From NCBI GenBank assembly GCA_029243485.1, contig JAQWRY010000052.1, positions 124,001 through 188,000 of the forward strand: a stretch of 64,000 bases of DNA, given 5' to 3'. How positions within the stretch are numbered: position 1 is the stretch's first letter; each line of letters begins with the position of its first letter. The notes below the pieces were generated by a model that searched no databases, was not told where the DNA came from, and saw only the letters and a list, made by a program, of their open reading frames with translations. This document shows, one piece after another, positions 42,613-52,352 of this stretch. The position numbers and the translations under genes were made by a program. Origin of the DNA: Candidatus Binatia bacterium. GTDB taxonomy: Bacteria > Desulfobacterota > Binatia > UBA12015.

Positions 42613-43649
42613 GGGAGCATCGGTCAGGGACCCCCACGAACTTGCCAAGAACGCACGAAGAGTCGGAGAGCACGGGCGCCGGGAGGTCCCACCGACGCAG
42701 GCGCCGAATGGGTCACCGCCCAGGGCCCCGTCGGCGCCTGGACACGTCACCGCCCCCAGGGGGGTCCACAGACGAATCGCTCCTCAATCAATTGCGCGAC
42801 GTGTCGGCCACAGCGGGTTCCGCCGCGTTCGAGTGGCTCGCGCCGGAGGCTCTGAAGCAAGCGGAGCGCGATGTTCGCGAGCGCATCGCTCTCGCCCCGA
42901 TGGAACTCAACTCGTTCGGGTACGACCCCTGGGGCTTTCAGACCGACAGCGCGCTGCGCGGGCTCGTGCTCTCGAGCCTGGTGTACCGCTACTACTTTCG
43001 TGTCCAGACGCGCGGGATCGAGAACATCCCGACCGGCCGCGTCCTGCTGATCTCGAACCACGCGGGCCAGATCGCGCTCGACGCGGTGATGATCGGAACG
43101 GCCACGCTCCTCGAGGGGGACCCGCCGCGAATCGTTCGCGGCATGGGCGAGTACTGGCTCCCCCGTCTTCCGTTCTTGAACGTTGCGATGGTCCGCGCCG
43201 GAAGCGTCGTCGGAACGCCGAAGAACTGTGTCGACCTCCTCGCGCACGAGGAGGCTGTCATCGCCTTCCCCGAGGGCATTCGCGGAATGAACAAGGGCTT
43301 CACAGAGCGCTACGCGCTGCAAGAGTTCGGGATGGGCTTCCTGCGACTCGCGCTCGAGACCAACACGCCGATCATCCCGATCGCCGTCGTCGGTTCCGAA
43401 GAGCAGGCACCGTCCCTCGGGAATTTCAAGCCCCTCGCGAAACTCCTCGGCATGCCGGCCTTTCCGCTCGTCCTGACGCCGGTTCCGCTGCCCGTGCGCT
43501 ACCACATCGAGTTCGGGGCCCCGCTCCACTTCGAAGGCAATCCCCACGACGAGGACCGCATCATCGGCGCACACGTGGAGGAAGTGAAACAGCGGATCCG
43601 CAGCATGATCGCCGACGGCCTCCGCCGACGCTCGGGAATCTTCTGGTGA
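42609..43649 (+). CDS. PlsC-like acyltransferase
   Basis: A 346-residue lysophospholipid-type acyltransferase. The catalytic block appears as NHAGQIALD, a variant of NHxxxxD with longer spacing seen in a known subgroup, and the acceptor motif as FPEGIRG. The first about 65 residues are basic, Pro-rich and disordered. GTG 42609 overlaps the epimerase stop by four bases; no alternative start is clearly better. It probably acylates a glycerophosphate or glycolipid at the membrane face. The acceptor is unknown. Confidence 0.85.
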   Translation: MREHRSGTPTNLPRTHEESESTGAGRSHRRRRRMGHRPGPRRRLDTSPPPGGSTDESLLNQLRDVSATAGSAAFEWLAPEALKQAERDVRERIALAPMELNSFGYDPWGFQTDSALRGLVLSSLVYRYYFRVQTRGIENIPTGRVLLISNHAGQIALDAVMIGTATLLEGDPPRIVRGMGEYWLPRLPFLNVAMVRAGSVVGTPKNCVDLLAHEEAVIAFPEGIRGMNKGFTERYALQEFGMGFLRLALETNTPIIPIAVVGSEEQAPSLGNFKPLAKLLGMPAFPLVLTPVPLPVRYHIEFGAPLHFEGNPHDEDRIIGAHVEEVKQRIRSMIADGLRRRSGIFW

Positions 43650-43680
43650 TCACCAAGGTTCCGGTTGAGGGGATGCTCCC

Positions 43681-45243
43681 TTGAATCCCCGACGTGTCCT
43701 ACTGGTGGCTCTCCTGCTCTTCGCTTCACTTACGTACCTATGGGGCGTGCAGCGCGACCTTCCTCACGCGCCCGATAGCGACGAGATCGATTTCCTGCTG
43801 ATCGTCGCACAGATGGGGGCGTCCGGTGACCCGAACCCGCACTGGTTCGGACATCCGGGATCCACATTCATCTACCCGTTCGCGATCGGGCTCCACGGCG
43901 CGAGCGCGGTGTCCACCGGCGCTCCGTGGTTCCGCGCGCACCCGGAACTCGCCAACTACATTCTGGAGAACCGAGGAACGTCGATCCTCATCGGGCGCCT
44001 CGTCTCCGTAGGCTACGCCGTCCTCGCCCTGTGGCTGATCTGCCTAGTCGGCGACCGCGCCTTCGGCCCTCCCGTCGGGTTGATCGGCGGTTGGTTCGCC
44101 GTGCTCTCACCGCTGACCTTCGAACACGTGGACATGGCGCGGACCGACAGCGCAGGTCTGTTCTTCGGCTTTCTCGCGACCTGGGCGCTCCTTCGTCTCC
44201 TTTCGGAACCGAGTCGCCGTGCGCACGTGGTCGCCGGGCTCGCGCTGGGCTTCGCCATCGGGACCCGCTTCTTCCTCGCGGGCCTCGGACCGCTTCTCGT
44301 CGTCGTTGAGGCCGTCTTGCTGACGCGCGCGCATACACAAGCCGAGCGTACCGACGTCCTGCGGGGCGGCGGGATCGCCCTCGCTTGCATCGCCGGCGGC
44401 CTGATCCTGAGCTCGCCCTTTCTCTTCCTCGAGTTCGGCGAGGTCATGAAGAACCTCGCGCACGAAGCTCGCGGAGCGCACCCTGGCGCGGATGGACTCG
44501 ACTTCGCCGGCAACCTCTCGTGGTACTTCACCACGGCTCTGCCTCGGTCGGTTCCGTGGCCTCTGCTGGTCCTATCCGCGGCGGGGGGCGTACTCGCCCT
44601 CGTGCGACGCGAAGTCGAACCGCTCCTCCTCCTCGGGTTCGTCGTGATCTTTCTCGGCGGCATCAGCCTGGCCACGCTCCACTGGGGGCGTTGGCTGATC
44701 CAGATCCTCCCGACCTTCGCCCTCCTCGCCGCCTCCGCCCTGGTGTTCGCCGTCCAGTGGGCGGTGCGGCGTGCGGGCGCCGGCGCAAGGGCCGGCCAGA
44801 TCGCGCTCCTCGTGAGCGTCGTCGCGGTGAGCGCCGTGCCCGCGTGGAACTACGTCGCGTTTGCGGGCCTCCAGGCGACGTCGAGCACACGGGAGATCGC
44901 ACGGGACTGGATCCTCGCGAACCTGTCGCCGACCGAACGCATCGCGGCCGATCTCTACACCGCTCCCCTTTCGGAGAGCCCGTTCGAGGACACCGACTTC
45001 GTCTTCTCGCTCGGCGAGGTCGCCGGACATCCCGCGGAGCTGCGAGCGCGAGGGTACGACATCGCGATGGTGTCGAGCGCCGTCTACCGGCGGTTCTTCG
45101 CGACCCCGAAGCGTTACCCGGCGGAGATCGGGTTCTACCGAGCCCTCTTCCGCAAGACCGAACTCCTGAAGGAGTTCCGCCCGGGGCCCGGGGGACGTGG
45201 CCCCGTGATCCGTCTATACCGCCTTCCAGACGCACTCCCTTAG
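43681..45243 (+). CDS. second GT39-like membrane glycosyltransferase
   Basis: A 520-residue polytopic protein starting at TTG 43681 with GAGGGG eight bases before. About 11-12 helices follow a short loop containing APDSDEIDF, the acidic motif expected in GT-C transferases of the dolichyl/polyprenyl-phosphate-mannose type. A C-terminal soluble domain from about 405 completes it. It would glycosylate a lipid or protein in the periplasm. It shares layout, but little local sequence, with the protein at 30501-32009. Confidence 0.82.
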   Translation: MNPRRVLLVALLLFASLTYLWGVQRDLPHAPDSDEIDFLLIVAQMGASGDPNPHWFGHPGSTFIYPFAIGLHGASAVSTGAPWFRAHPELANYILENRGTSILIGRLVSVGYAVLALWLICLVGDRAFGPPVGLIGGWFAVLSPLTFEHVDMARTDSAGLFFGFLATWALLRLLSEPSRRAHVVAGLALGFAIGTRFFLAGLGPLLVVVEAVLLTRAHTQAERTDVLRGGGIALACIAGGLILSSPFLFLEFGEVMKNLAHEARGAHPGADGLDFAGNLSWYFTTALPRSVPWPLLVLSAAGGVLALVRREVEPLLLLGFVVIFLGGISLATLHWGRWLIQILPTFALLAASALVFAVQWAVRRAGAGARAGQIALLVSVVAVSAVPAWNYVAFAGLQATSSTREIARDWILANLSPTERIAADLYTAPLSESPFEDTDFVFSLGEVAGHPAELRARGYDIAMVSSAVYRRFFATPKRYPAEIGFYRALFRKTELLKEFRPGPGGRGPVIRLYRLPDALP

Positions 45244-45258
45244 CTTGCGGTCGCCGCG

Positions 45259-46449
45259 GTGCGCCTCCATGATCCGCCGGACGTGGCCGACTCCGTGAAG
45301 CTCTCCGCGCGCACCGAGCATCTGCGCCAGGCCAGCGTGCTTCGCACGCTGACCGAACAGGTCTCCGCGTTCCGCGACGGGATCAATCTCGGCCAAGGGG
45401 TCTGCGACCTCGACATGCCTGCGGAGTTGACCGAAGCCACGATCGCGTCCATCCGCGAGAGCCGGGCGACGTACACTCCTTTTGCAGGCGTCGAGCCCTT
45501 GCGCCGCCAGATCGCAGAGCGGATGGCGCGCCGGTACGGGATCTCGTACGCGCTCGACGAGATCGTCGTGACGATCGGCGCATCGGCTGCGCTGAGCTCG
45601 ACGTTCCTCACGCTCCTCGATCCGGGCGACGAAGTCGTGCTCTTCGAACCGTTCTACCCCTACCACCACAGCGCCGCGCTTCTGGCCGGCGCCCGTGTCA
45701 CCGCGATTCCAGAGGCCTCCGAAGGCGGGGAACCCGACTGGGCCCGGCTCGAGCAGGCACTCGGTGACCGAGCCCGAATCCTCGTTCTGAATACTCCGGC
45801 CAACCCGGGCGGCCACGTATGGACGCGGGAACAGCTGAACCGCCTCTCTCGCCTTCTGGACGGAACGGACGTCCAGCTCGTCACCGACGAGATCTACGAA
45901 GACCTCATCTACGACGGCCGCACGCATGTTCCGCCGGCCTCCGTGCCCGAGCTTTATCCCCGCACGATCACCGTCTCCGGCCTCGGCAAGGCCTACTCGA
46001 TCACCGGTTGGCGGCTCGGCTGGCTCGCCGCCCCCCGGGAGATCGCCGCGGCGATAGGGCCCGTCTTCGACACCCTCTGCGTGTGCGCGCCGCGCCCTCT
46101 GCAGGAAGGCGCCGCGCGGGCTCTCGAGACCATTCCCGAGAAATACTACGCAGAGCTGCGCGACGCGTACCAACATCGCCGCGACCGACTCGTCGGCGCG
46201 CTGAGCGCCGGCGGCCTGCAGCCTCGTGTCCCGGCGGGCGCCTACTACATGCTCGCCGACTATCGCGAACGGTACGGCGAGATCCCGACACGTGATGCGT
46301 GTTTCCGTCTTCTGGACGAACTTCACATTGCGGCAATCCCCGGAGAGATCTTCTATTCCGGGAGCAGCCCCTGCGTGCTTCGCTTCCATTTCGCCGTGGA
46401 GGAACCCGTCCTGGCCGAGGTCACAAGACGGTTCTCCAAAGGATTGTGA
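45259..46449 (+). CDS. PLP-dependent aminotransferase, class I/II
   Basis: A 396-residue fold-type I aminotransferase. NLGQGVCD near the start, the substrate loop, NTPANPGG, TDEIYEDLIYDG with the cofactor Asp/Tyr, and SGLGKAYSITGWRLGW with the Schiff-base Lys are all seen. This profile fits kynurenine/aspartate-type enzymes such as those converting aromatic amino acids or methionine. GTG 45259 is the annotated start; GTG 45295 would remove 12 weakly conserved residues. Its stop overlaps the next gene's GTG (GTGA). Confidence 0.92.
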   Translation: MRLHDPPDVADSVKLSARTEHLRQASVLRTLTEQVSAFRDGINLGQGVCDLDMPAELTEATIASIRESRATYTPFAGVEPLRRQIAERMARRYGISYALDEIVVTIGASAALSSTFLTLLDPGDEVVLFEPFYPYHHSAALLAGARVTAIPEASEGGEPDWARLEQALGDRARILVLNTPANPGGHVWTREQLNRLSRLLDGTDVQLVTDEIYEDLIYDGRTHVPPASVPELYPRTITVSGLGKAYSITGWRLGWLAAPREIAAAIGPVFDTLCVCAPRPLQEGAARALETIPEKYYAELRDAYQHRRDRLVGALSAGGLQPRVPAGAYYMLADYRERYGEIPTRDACFRLLDELHIAAIPGEIFYSGSSPCVLRFHFAVEEPVLAEVTRRFSKGL

Positions 46450-47768
46450 GGAACTCCGTCATTCATCTCCTCCGAAGGCTCCGGCTCGCACAGCTCGTTC
46501 TCGCCGTACTCCCCCTCGCGGCCGGCTGCGCCGCGACCCGCAGCGAGGCTCCGGTCTGGACCGGAGCGCCCGTCGCCATCGCGTCGAGCGATGCCGGGGC
46601 CTACTTCGCACCGTCCGACGGCCTCCAGTTCCTGATCGACCCGTACCCGGAGGGCATAGGGCCGAGTTGGCTCGGCGCTGATGTCGGGACCTCCATCCAA
46701 GTCGACGACGATCGTTACATCTGGATCTTCGGCGATTCGTTGATGGGTTCGGTCCAAGAGCGGTGTCCGGACGACGAGGCCTACTGCAACCGTGTGGTGG
46801 ATCACGGCGGCGAAGAGGTCGGGATGATCCGCAACAGTGTGGGCACGTCCGAGCGCGCAGCCGGCGGTTCGTTCCGACGCATCGTGAAGCACTGGCCCAC
46901 GGTGGACGGGGAACCGCAGGACATGTTTCCGTCGGGCGTGGATGGCCAGTTCCTTTGGCCGCTCGCCGGGGTACGCGCCGGCGACCCCGTCCTCATCACT
47001 GCGAACCGCCACACACCACAGAGCGGACTCGCCCCGGTCGGCAACGCACTGGTGCGCATCGCGAATCCCGAGGACGAGCCGACAGACTGGCGTATCACCC
47101 GCCACGAGCTGCCGAACTTTCGAGCCTTCGACGGACCGGCGCCATCTCTCGTTTGGACGATGGCCATCGTTCAAGTCGGACACCACGTCTACATCTTCGG
47201 AGAACTCGGGTCGTCGTTCGATGCGCGCACGGTACTCTCGCGGGTCGACGCCGCGGAAGTCACGGCAGCGAACTGGAAGCCGGCGCCGGAGTACCTCCAG
47301 CGCAATGCGCGAGGGCGTCTGCACTGGAGCCCCCGCTTCGACGTAAACCTGCTGCACACCGTGCGCGGGCTGCCCGGCACCTCCGAGACGACCGTAAATC
47401 ACGACCGGGAGCTCGGCTGGTACAGCTACCAACTGGCGCCGCTCGGGTACGAGATCCATCGCTACACCGCACCCGACCTCGAAGGCCCGTGGCGCGATTC
47501 CGGCATCGTCTATCGCCTGCCGTCTCCGTGGAGCACGGCCAAGCAGAAGGAATGCGCAGAGGGCAGCTTCACATGCGCGGAGTACATCGCCTACGCCGTG
47601 AAGGCCCACCCGGAACTCGCGCCCGAGGGCGGACGCGTCCTCACCTACAACGTGAACCTCGCGTCGGGCAGCTTCCGCGGCGCCGAGTTGGCCGCACAGG
47701 CGGTCCCGGGATTCTACATCCCGCAGATGATCGTCGGGCCCGCCGGCGCGCCCGTAAGCGTCGACTAG
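46446..47768 (+). CDS. DUF4185-like propeller lipoprotein
   Basis: A 440-residue predicted lipoprotein starting at GTG 46446, four bases inside the aminotransferase stop. The lipobox LAAGC gives acylated Cys28. The mature part is rich in WIFGDS-type strands (YIWIFGDSLMG, YIFGELGSSF) and resembles DUF4185/DUF5005 five-bladed propellers related to glycoside hydrolases. A sugar-active or carbohydrate-binding role is an inference. It ends convergently with the CaCA gene, the two stops sharing CTAG. Confidence 0.8.
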   Translation: MRNSVIHLLRRLRLAQLVLAVLPLAAGCAATRSEAPVWTGAPVAIASSDAGAYFAPSDGLQFLIDPYPEGIGPSWLGADVGTSIQVDDDRYIWIFGDSLMGSVQERCPDDEAYCNRVVDHGGEEVGMIRNSVGTSERAAGGSFRRIVKHWPTVDGEPQDMFPSGVDGQFLWPLAGVRAGDPVLITANRHTPQSGLAPVGNALVRIANPEDEPTDWRITRHELPNFRAFDGPAPSLVWTMAIVQVGHHVYIFGELGSSFDARTVLSRVDAAEVTAANWKPAPEYLQRNARGRLHWSPRFDVNLLHTVRGLPGTSETTVNHDRELGWYSYQLAPLGYEIHRYTAPDLEGPWRDSGIVYRLPSPWSTAKQKECAEGSFTCAEYIAYAVKAHPELAPEGGRVLTYNVNLASGSFRGAELAAQAVPGFYIPQMIVGPAGAPVSVD

Positions 47769-48859
47769 GAGCCGGTCGGCGGCGGCTGCGATCCGGCGCG
47801 CATCGTGCGCGCGAGCGACGCGAGAATCGAAAGCGCCATCAGCGGAGCAACCACGAAGTACAGAGTATTGCGGGCGACCTCCGCGGCCGAATGACCGGTC
47901 GCGGTCATCACCAACTCACAGAGGTAGACCGCGTACGCGAGCAGGAAGAGTGCGCCCTCGGTGCGCTCCATCCGGTGTCCCGTCCAGAAGATCGGGAGAC
48001 AGGCCACGGCGGCTACCAGGGTGAACGGCAGGTCGAAGTCAGTCACCTGCTGCGCGACCGCGAGTCCGCCCGTCGCGAAAAAGGACGAGAGGCCCAGGAT
48101 CAGGAGCAGGTTCATGATGTTGCTGCCGACCACGTTCCCGACGGCGATGTCGTTCTCGCCTCGGAGTGCGGCAATGACGGCCGTCACGAGCTCCGGCAGC
48201 GAGGTTCCGAATGCGACGATGGTCAACGACACCACGAGTTCGCTCACGCCCAGCGCCAGGGCCATGACCGATGCCGCTTCGACGAACCAATCCGCACCGA
48301 AGATCAGCAACACAAGGCCCGCGACCAGGATCGCGCAACTCTTGGGCACCGACATGCCGGCGTCGCCCGCGAACTCCTGGCCGTACTCCGCCTGAACCGA
48401 CGCACTCTCCCGCCGACTCAGCAGGACGGCCATCACGAGATAGGCGGCAAGCAGCCCCAGTAGCAGCCCTCCGTCGCTCGCGCGCAGCCAGCCATCGGAA
48501 CCGAGCCACCACACGAGGGCCGTCGCCGCGATCATGATGGGCACGTCCCACCACACCAGGCGTTGCGCGACCACGAGGGGCACGATCAACGCAGAGATCC
48601 CCAGTACGACGAGCGTGTTCAGGAGGTTGCTGCCGACGACGTTCCCGACCGAAACCTCGGCCTTTCCGGCGACGGCCGCCTTCAGGGAAACGGCAAGCTC
48701 CGGCGCACTCGTGCCGAGCGATACTACCGTCACGCCGATCAGCAGAGGCGTGAGCCCGAGCCCGCGAGCGAGCTGGACCGACGAGCGCACGAGAAGTTCG
48801 CCGCCGACGCCGAGAGCCACGAGCCCAGCGATCGCCAAGAACAGGTGCCAGGTCGTCAC
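47765..48859 (-). CDS. CaCA-family calcium/sodium (cation) antiporter
   Basis: A 364-residue inner-membrane exchanger of about ten helices built from two inverted halves. Each half has its own alpha-repeat: SLGTSAPELAVS with GNVVGSNLLN, and AFGTSLPELVTA with GNVVGSNIMN. The acidic residues of these repeats bind the cation. Relatives such as YrbG move Ca2+ or other cations against Na+ or H+. GTG 48859, six bases after GGGAGG, is preferred over an upstream frame. The downstream HAD pseudogene lies on the same strand. Confidence 0.92.
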   Translation of the reverse strand: MTTWHLFLAIAGLVALGVGGELLVRSSVQLARGLGLTPLLIGVTVVSLGTSAPELAVSLKAAVAGKAEVSVGNVVGSNLLNTLVVLGISALIVPLVVAQRLVWWDVPIMIAATALVWWLGSDGWLRASDGGLLLGLLAAYLVMAVLLSRRESASVQAEYGQEFAGDAGMSVPKSCAILVAGLVLLIFGADWFVEAASVMALALGVSELVVSLTIVAFGTSLPELVTAVIAALRGENDIAVGNVVGSNIMNLLLILGLSSFFATGGLAVAQQVTDFDLPFTLVAAVACLPIFWTGHRMERTEGALFLLAYAVYLCELVMTATGHSAAEVARNTLYFVVAPLMALSILASLARTMRAGSQPPPTGS

Positions 48860-48983
48860 GAACGACCTCCCTTGGTCTTGGCCCGCTTCTTCCCTCGACT
48901 CGTCCCCACGCCGGTCTGCTGCCATGGCGCAGGCTGGCTCGCAATGGGACGGCTTCGTCGGAAGACCCGACGCAAGCGCCGAA

Positions 48984-49640
48984 TCAATCGCTGGAGAGGA
49001 TTCGCTCGATGCACGAGAAGCCTCGCGGAGCGCCTTGCGGCACTTGTGGGAGGATCAGGGCCCGGACGTCTGGCGGCGACGGCGCCTCCGTCGGTCATCG
49101 TGTTGTCCCCCACCATGAGGGCGTCTGCGGGGGCTACGCCGAGTTCCACACATGCCGTCTCGGACAGGCTCGGATCCGGCTTCACCGTCCCGTGCTCGAA
49201 TGACAAGACCCACGAGTCGACGAATCGGTCCAAGCCGCGCATCGAGAAAACGGAGCAAATGTCCCATCCGGTGTCGCTCACCACGGCGAGGGATACTCCA
49301 CGAGCCCGGAGGCGCTCGAGACGACGGTATCCGGGTAGGGAATCCACTTCTCCAGGTTGATCTCGCGGTCGTCGAGAGCGCGCCCCATTCCGGGAACGAG
49401 GACGTCCGCCATCGAGAAGAGGCGAGGCCATTCACGGCGGTGAGCCTCGGGCGAGAGATCGCGCCCGAGGGCAATCTCCTCGGGACTCTTCGCGGCGATG
49501 TGGATGCGCTCCCAGACGGCCTCGGCGGCCGTCGGCTCGACGGGGGTGTCCTGCGACCCACCGATCTCGACGATGCCCTGCGCCTCCCCGGCGCGGCGAA
49601 ACAGCGTATCGCCGAAATCAAATAGAACAGCCCGCGTCAT
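48984..49640 (-). pseudogene. HAD-superfamily hydrolase with two frameshifts
   Basis: The gene starts at ATG 49640 (MTRAVLFDFGDTLF, motif I) and stays in frame to NLEKWIPYPDTVV. The protein then continues in another frame (LERLRARGVSLAVVSDTG, motif II; KPDPS, motif III; VGDN, motif IV). After GGAVAA it needs a further frame for RALILPQVPQGAPRG and the end at 48984. Each break looks like one missing or extra base (near 49320 and near 49080). All four HAD motifs survive, so the lesions are recent or are sequence errors. Confidence 0.8.
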
Positions 49641-49760
49641 TTCCCCTCCAGCCGGGCATCATGACCGCGTGGCCCAGCCACGTCCATCGATCGCCGGGGC
49701 CCGATTTCCTCGTTTTGACGCTACGTTGCGCCGGACAGTGCCGTCTGGCACCCAACCTGG

Positions 49761-51635
49761 ATGCGTCGTCCCGTCTGGCTCTTCAGCATGGATACCGAGC
49801 AGTTCTGTGCTCCCCCGCTCACGACGGGAGCGCTTCTGGCGTATTTCCGTGCCCACGGCGCGACGGAGGCCGATACCGACGTGGACCTCGTCCACTTCCT
49901 GTCGGTCGAGGCCGTCGACACCTGGCTGGAAGAGAAGTGGGCGGGTGGGCTGCGCGAGCAGGCCCGAGCCGCCGTTGCGGCCGGCGTTCAGCCCGTGCTC
50001 GGGCTCAGCTGCTACACGTGGAATGTCGCCGAGTTCATCGACGCCGCCCGGAAGATCAAGGCCGACGTGCCCGGTGTCCTCGTGGTCGCCGGTGGCCCCC
50101 ACGTCCAACGCGCCGAGGACTTCCTCGAGAGCGACAGCATCGACGTCATCGCCCTCGGCGAAGCGGAAGAGACCTTCACGGGCCTGCTCGACGCTGCCGA
50201 TCGCAAGGCATGGCGCGACGTGGCCGGCCTCGGCTACTTCGACGAGAACGGCGACCTGATCCGAACGGCGCCTCGAGGCCGCTCGACCGAGCTCGACGGC
50301 TTCCCCACCGCGGTCCCCTTCATCCCGCTACGCGACGAGAACGGGAAGCCGCTGTACGAGCAGGTCGCCTACGAGACCACCCGCGGCTGTCCATACCGAT
50401 GCGCCTTCTGCGAATGGGGCACCGGCGCGATCGGCACGAAGATGTATCAGTTCTCTCTCGAGCGGATCCGCGCCGACCTCGAGCTGCTCGTCGCCGGGGG
50501 CATCAAGGACGTCTGGCTCTGCGACTCGAACTTCGGCGCCCTTCGCGAGGATACCGCCAAGGCAGAGCTCGTCATCGAGCTGCGCGAGAAGACCGGCCTC
50601 CCGCAGACCTTCGCGACGTCTTGGTCCAAGAACCACAACAAGCGGGTCCAGGGCATCGTCCGGCTGCTGCATCGAAACGACCTGCTGTCGCACTACCATC
50701 TCGCGCTGCAGACCCTCACGCCGCTCGCGCTCGAGCTCTCCAACCGAAAGAACATGCGCGCGAACGACTATGAGCCGGTGGTGAAGGGCCTCGCGGCCGA
50801 CGGCATTCCCGTCGCGGCCGAGCTCATCTGGGGCCTGCCTGGCGACACCCTGGGCGAGTTCGAGACGAACCTCGACCACCTCCTCACAGTCTTCCCGAAC
50901 ATCAACATCTTCGGCTACACGCTGCTGCCCGGCACGGAGTTCTACGACCGGCGCGACGAGTACCAGCTCCAGACCCGCCCCGTGGCGGGCTACGGCAAGG
51001 CCAAAGGCGAGTACGTCGTCGGCTGCCACACGTTCTCCAGCGCCGACGGCGAGGAAGGCTACTTCCTGATCGGCGCGTACATCACGCTCGCCCGCGGCCA
51101 GATCATGCCCCTCACCACGCAGCTCCTGGCTCAGAGTCGACAGGTCCCCGTCGCCCCGATGCTGCGGGCCGTGCTTCGGGCCCTGATCGAGGATTACGCC
51201 GCCGATCTCCCCGCGGAGGTTCGCGACGACCAGATTTCGGCCTACGAGAACCGGTCCGACCTGTTCTTGCGGTTCCTGGCCGATCCCGACCGGACGTACG
51301 CAACGATCCGCCGCACCATCGAAGGCTGGCTCGCCGCAAACGACGCCGCCGACATCGCGACGCACGCTCTCCGCGTCCTGGAGCTCGACCGGGCCCTCTG
51401 CCCACGTTTCGGAGAAGCGACCCGCGGCACCTTCGCGTTCGACTTTGCCGCCGACCGCACGCTCGAGGTCCTCTCCCGGATGGAAGCGCCCGCCACCGAA
51501 CTGCTCGAGGCGTCGTGCTCGACGAAGCTCGACATCCGCCACCCCGGAGGCGTCGGTGAGATCCTGCGCGACCCCGACGGCGGCTCGTGGGTCCGCGGGC
51601 AGATCGAATCGACACCCGACCAAACGTCAGCGTAA
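49761..51635 (+). CDS. B12-binding-type radical SAM protein
   Basis: A 624-residue protein. Residues 1-160 form an alpha/beta B12-binding-like fold (GGPHVQRAEDF and VIALGEAEETF strands), without the DxHxxG His ligand that I could find. The radical SAM barrel has the iron-sulfur motif RGCPYRCAFC with Cys210, Cys214 and Cys217. A C-terminal helical region about 450-620 is family specific. Such proteins do methyl transfers, ring rearrangements or cyclisations in lipid and natural-product pathways. It is followed ten bases on by a methyltransferase-like gene, so the two probably act on one molecule. Product unknown. Confidence 0.85.
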   Translation: MRRPVWLFSMDTEQFCAPPLTTGALLAYFRAHGATEADTDVDLVHFLSVEAVDTWLEEKWAGGLREQARAAVAAGVQPVLGLSCYTWNVAEFIDAARKIKADVPGVLVVAGGPHVQRAEDFLESDSIDVIALGEAEETFTGLLDAADRKAWRDVAGLGYFDENGDLIRTAPRGRSTELDGFPTAVPFIPLRDENGKPLYEQVAYETTRGCPYRCAFCEWGTGAIGTKMYQFSLERIRADLELLVAGGIKDVWLCDSNFGALREDTAKAELVIELREKTGLPQTFATSWSKNHNKRVQGIVRLLHRNDLLSHYHLALQTLTPLALELSNRKNMRANDYEPVVKGLAADGIPVAAELIWGLPGDTLGEFETNLDHLLTVFPNINIFGYTLLPGTEFYDRRDEYQLQTRPVAGYGKAKGEYVVGCHTFSSADGEEGYFLIGAYITLARGQIMPLTTQLLAQSRQVPVAPMLRAVLRALIEDYAADLPAEVRDDQISAYENRSDLFLRFLADPDRTYATIRRTIEGWLAANDAADIATHALRVLELDRALCPRFGEATRGTFAFDFAADRTLEVLSRMEAPATELLEASCSTKLDIRHPGGVGEILRDPDGGSWVRGQIESTPDQTSA

Positions 51636-51645
51636 GATACAGGCC

Positions 51646-52338
51646 ATGCCCTTCACCCTCGACGAGGTCGTGCCCTGGGGCCGCTCGTTCGCGGAGTACT
51701 GCGAGATGTTCGAGCTCGGCGACGCCGAGTTCGAACGCAGTCTCCTCGGCTGCGCGGACGGTCCCGCGAGCTTCAACAAGACGCTCACTGACCGCGGCGG
51801 CCAGGTCGTATCGATCGACCCGATCTACGAGTTCGGCGCGGAAGAGCTGCACGATCAGATCGAGGCCACCTTCGAGAAGATCATGGATCAGAGTCACAAG
51901 AACGCCGACCAGTTTCACTGGAAGCAGATCCAGTCCGTCGAAGAACTGGGTCAGGTACGCCTCGATGCCATGCACGAATTTCTGGCCGACCTCGCCGGAG
52001 GGAAGAAGGAGGGCCGGTACGTCGTCGGTTGTCTTCCGAGCCTGCCGTTCGACACTGGCGACTTCGACCTCGCGCTCTGCGCGCACTTCCTCTTCCTTTA
52101 CAGCGACCGCCTCGGCCTCGACTTCCACATCGCATCGCTGATCGAGATGGCTCGCGTCGCCACCGAGGTCCGGGTGTTCCCTCTGTTGAACCTCGACGGT
52201 AGTCGCTCGCGGCACGTCGACGCGACCGTGCGTGCGCTGCGCGAGAAGGACTACGACGTCGACATCCGGACCGTGGACTACCACTTCCGCAAGGGCGGCA
52301 ACGAGCTCCTGACCTTGCGACCGCCCGCGGCGGCGTAA
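51646..52338 (+). CDS. small SAM-methyltransferase-like protein
   Basis: A 230-residue Rossmann-type protein. The segment LLGCADGPASFNKTL followed by VVSIDPIY is a methyltransferase motif I and post-I Asp in slightly unusual form. FDTGDFDLALCAHFLFLYSD matches motif IV, including the acidic/hydrophobic strand. No extra substrate domain is seen. ATG 51646 is used; the long open frame upstream is antisense-like to coding frames of the radical SAM gene. It is co-transcribed with that gene and the DUF4079 gene. Confidence 0.78.
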   Translation: MPFTLDEVVPWGRSFAEYCEMFELGDAEFERSLLGCADGPASFNKTLTDRGGQVVSIDPIYEFGAEELHDQIEATFEKIMDQSHKNADQFHWKQIQSVEELGQVRLDAMHEFLADLAGGKKEGRYVVGCLPSLPFDTGDFDLALCAHFLFLYSDRLGLDFHIASLIEMARVATEVRVFPLLNLDGSRSRHVDATVRALREKDYDVDIRTVDYHFRKGGNELLTLRPPAAA

Positions 52339-52352
52339 GCGGAGACCGGCTC

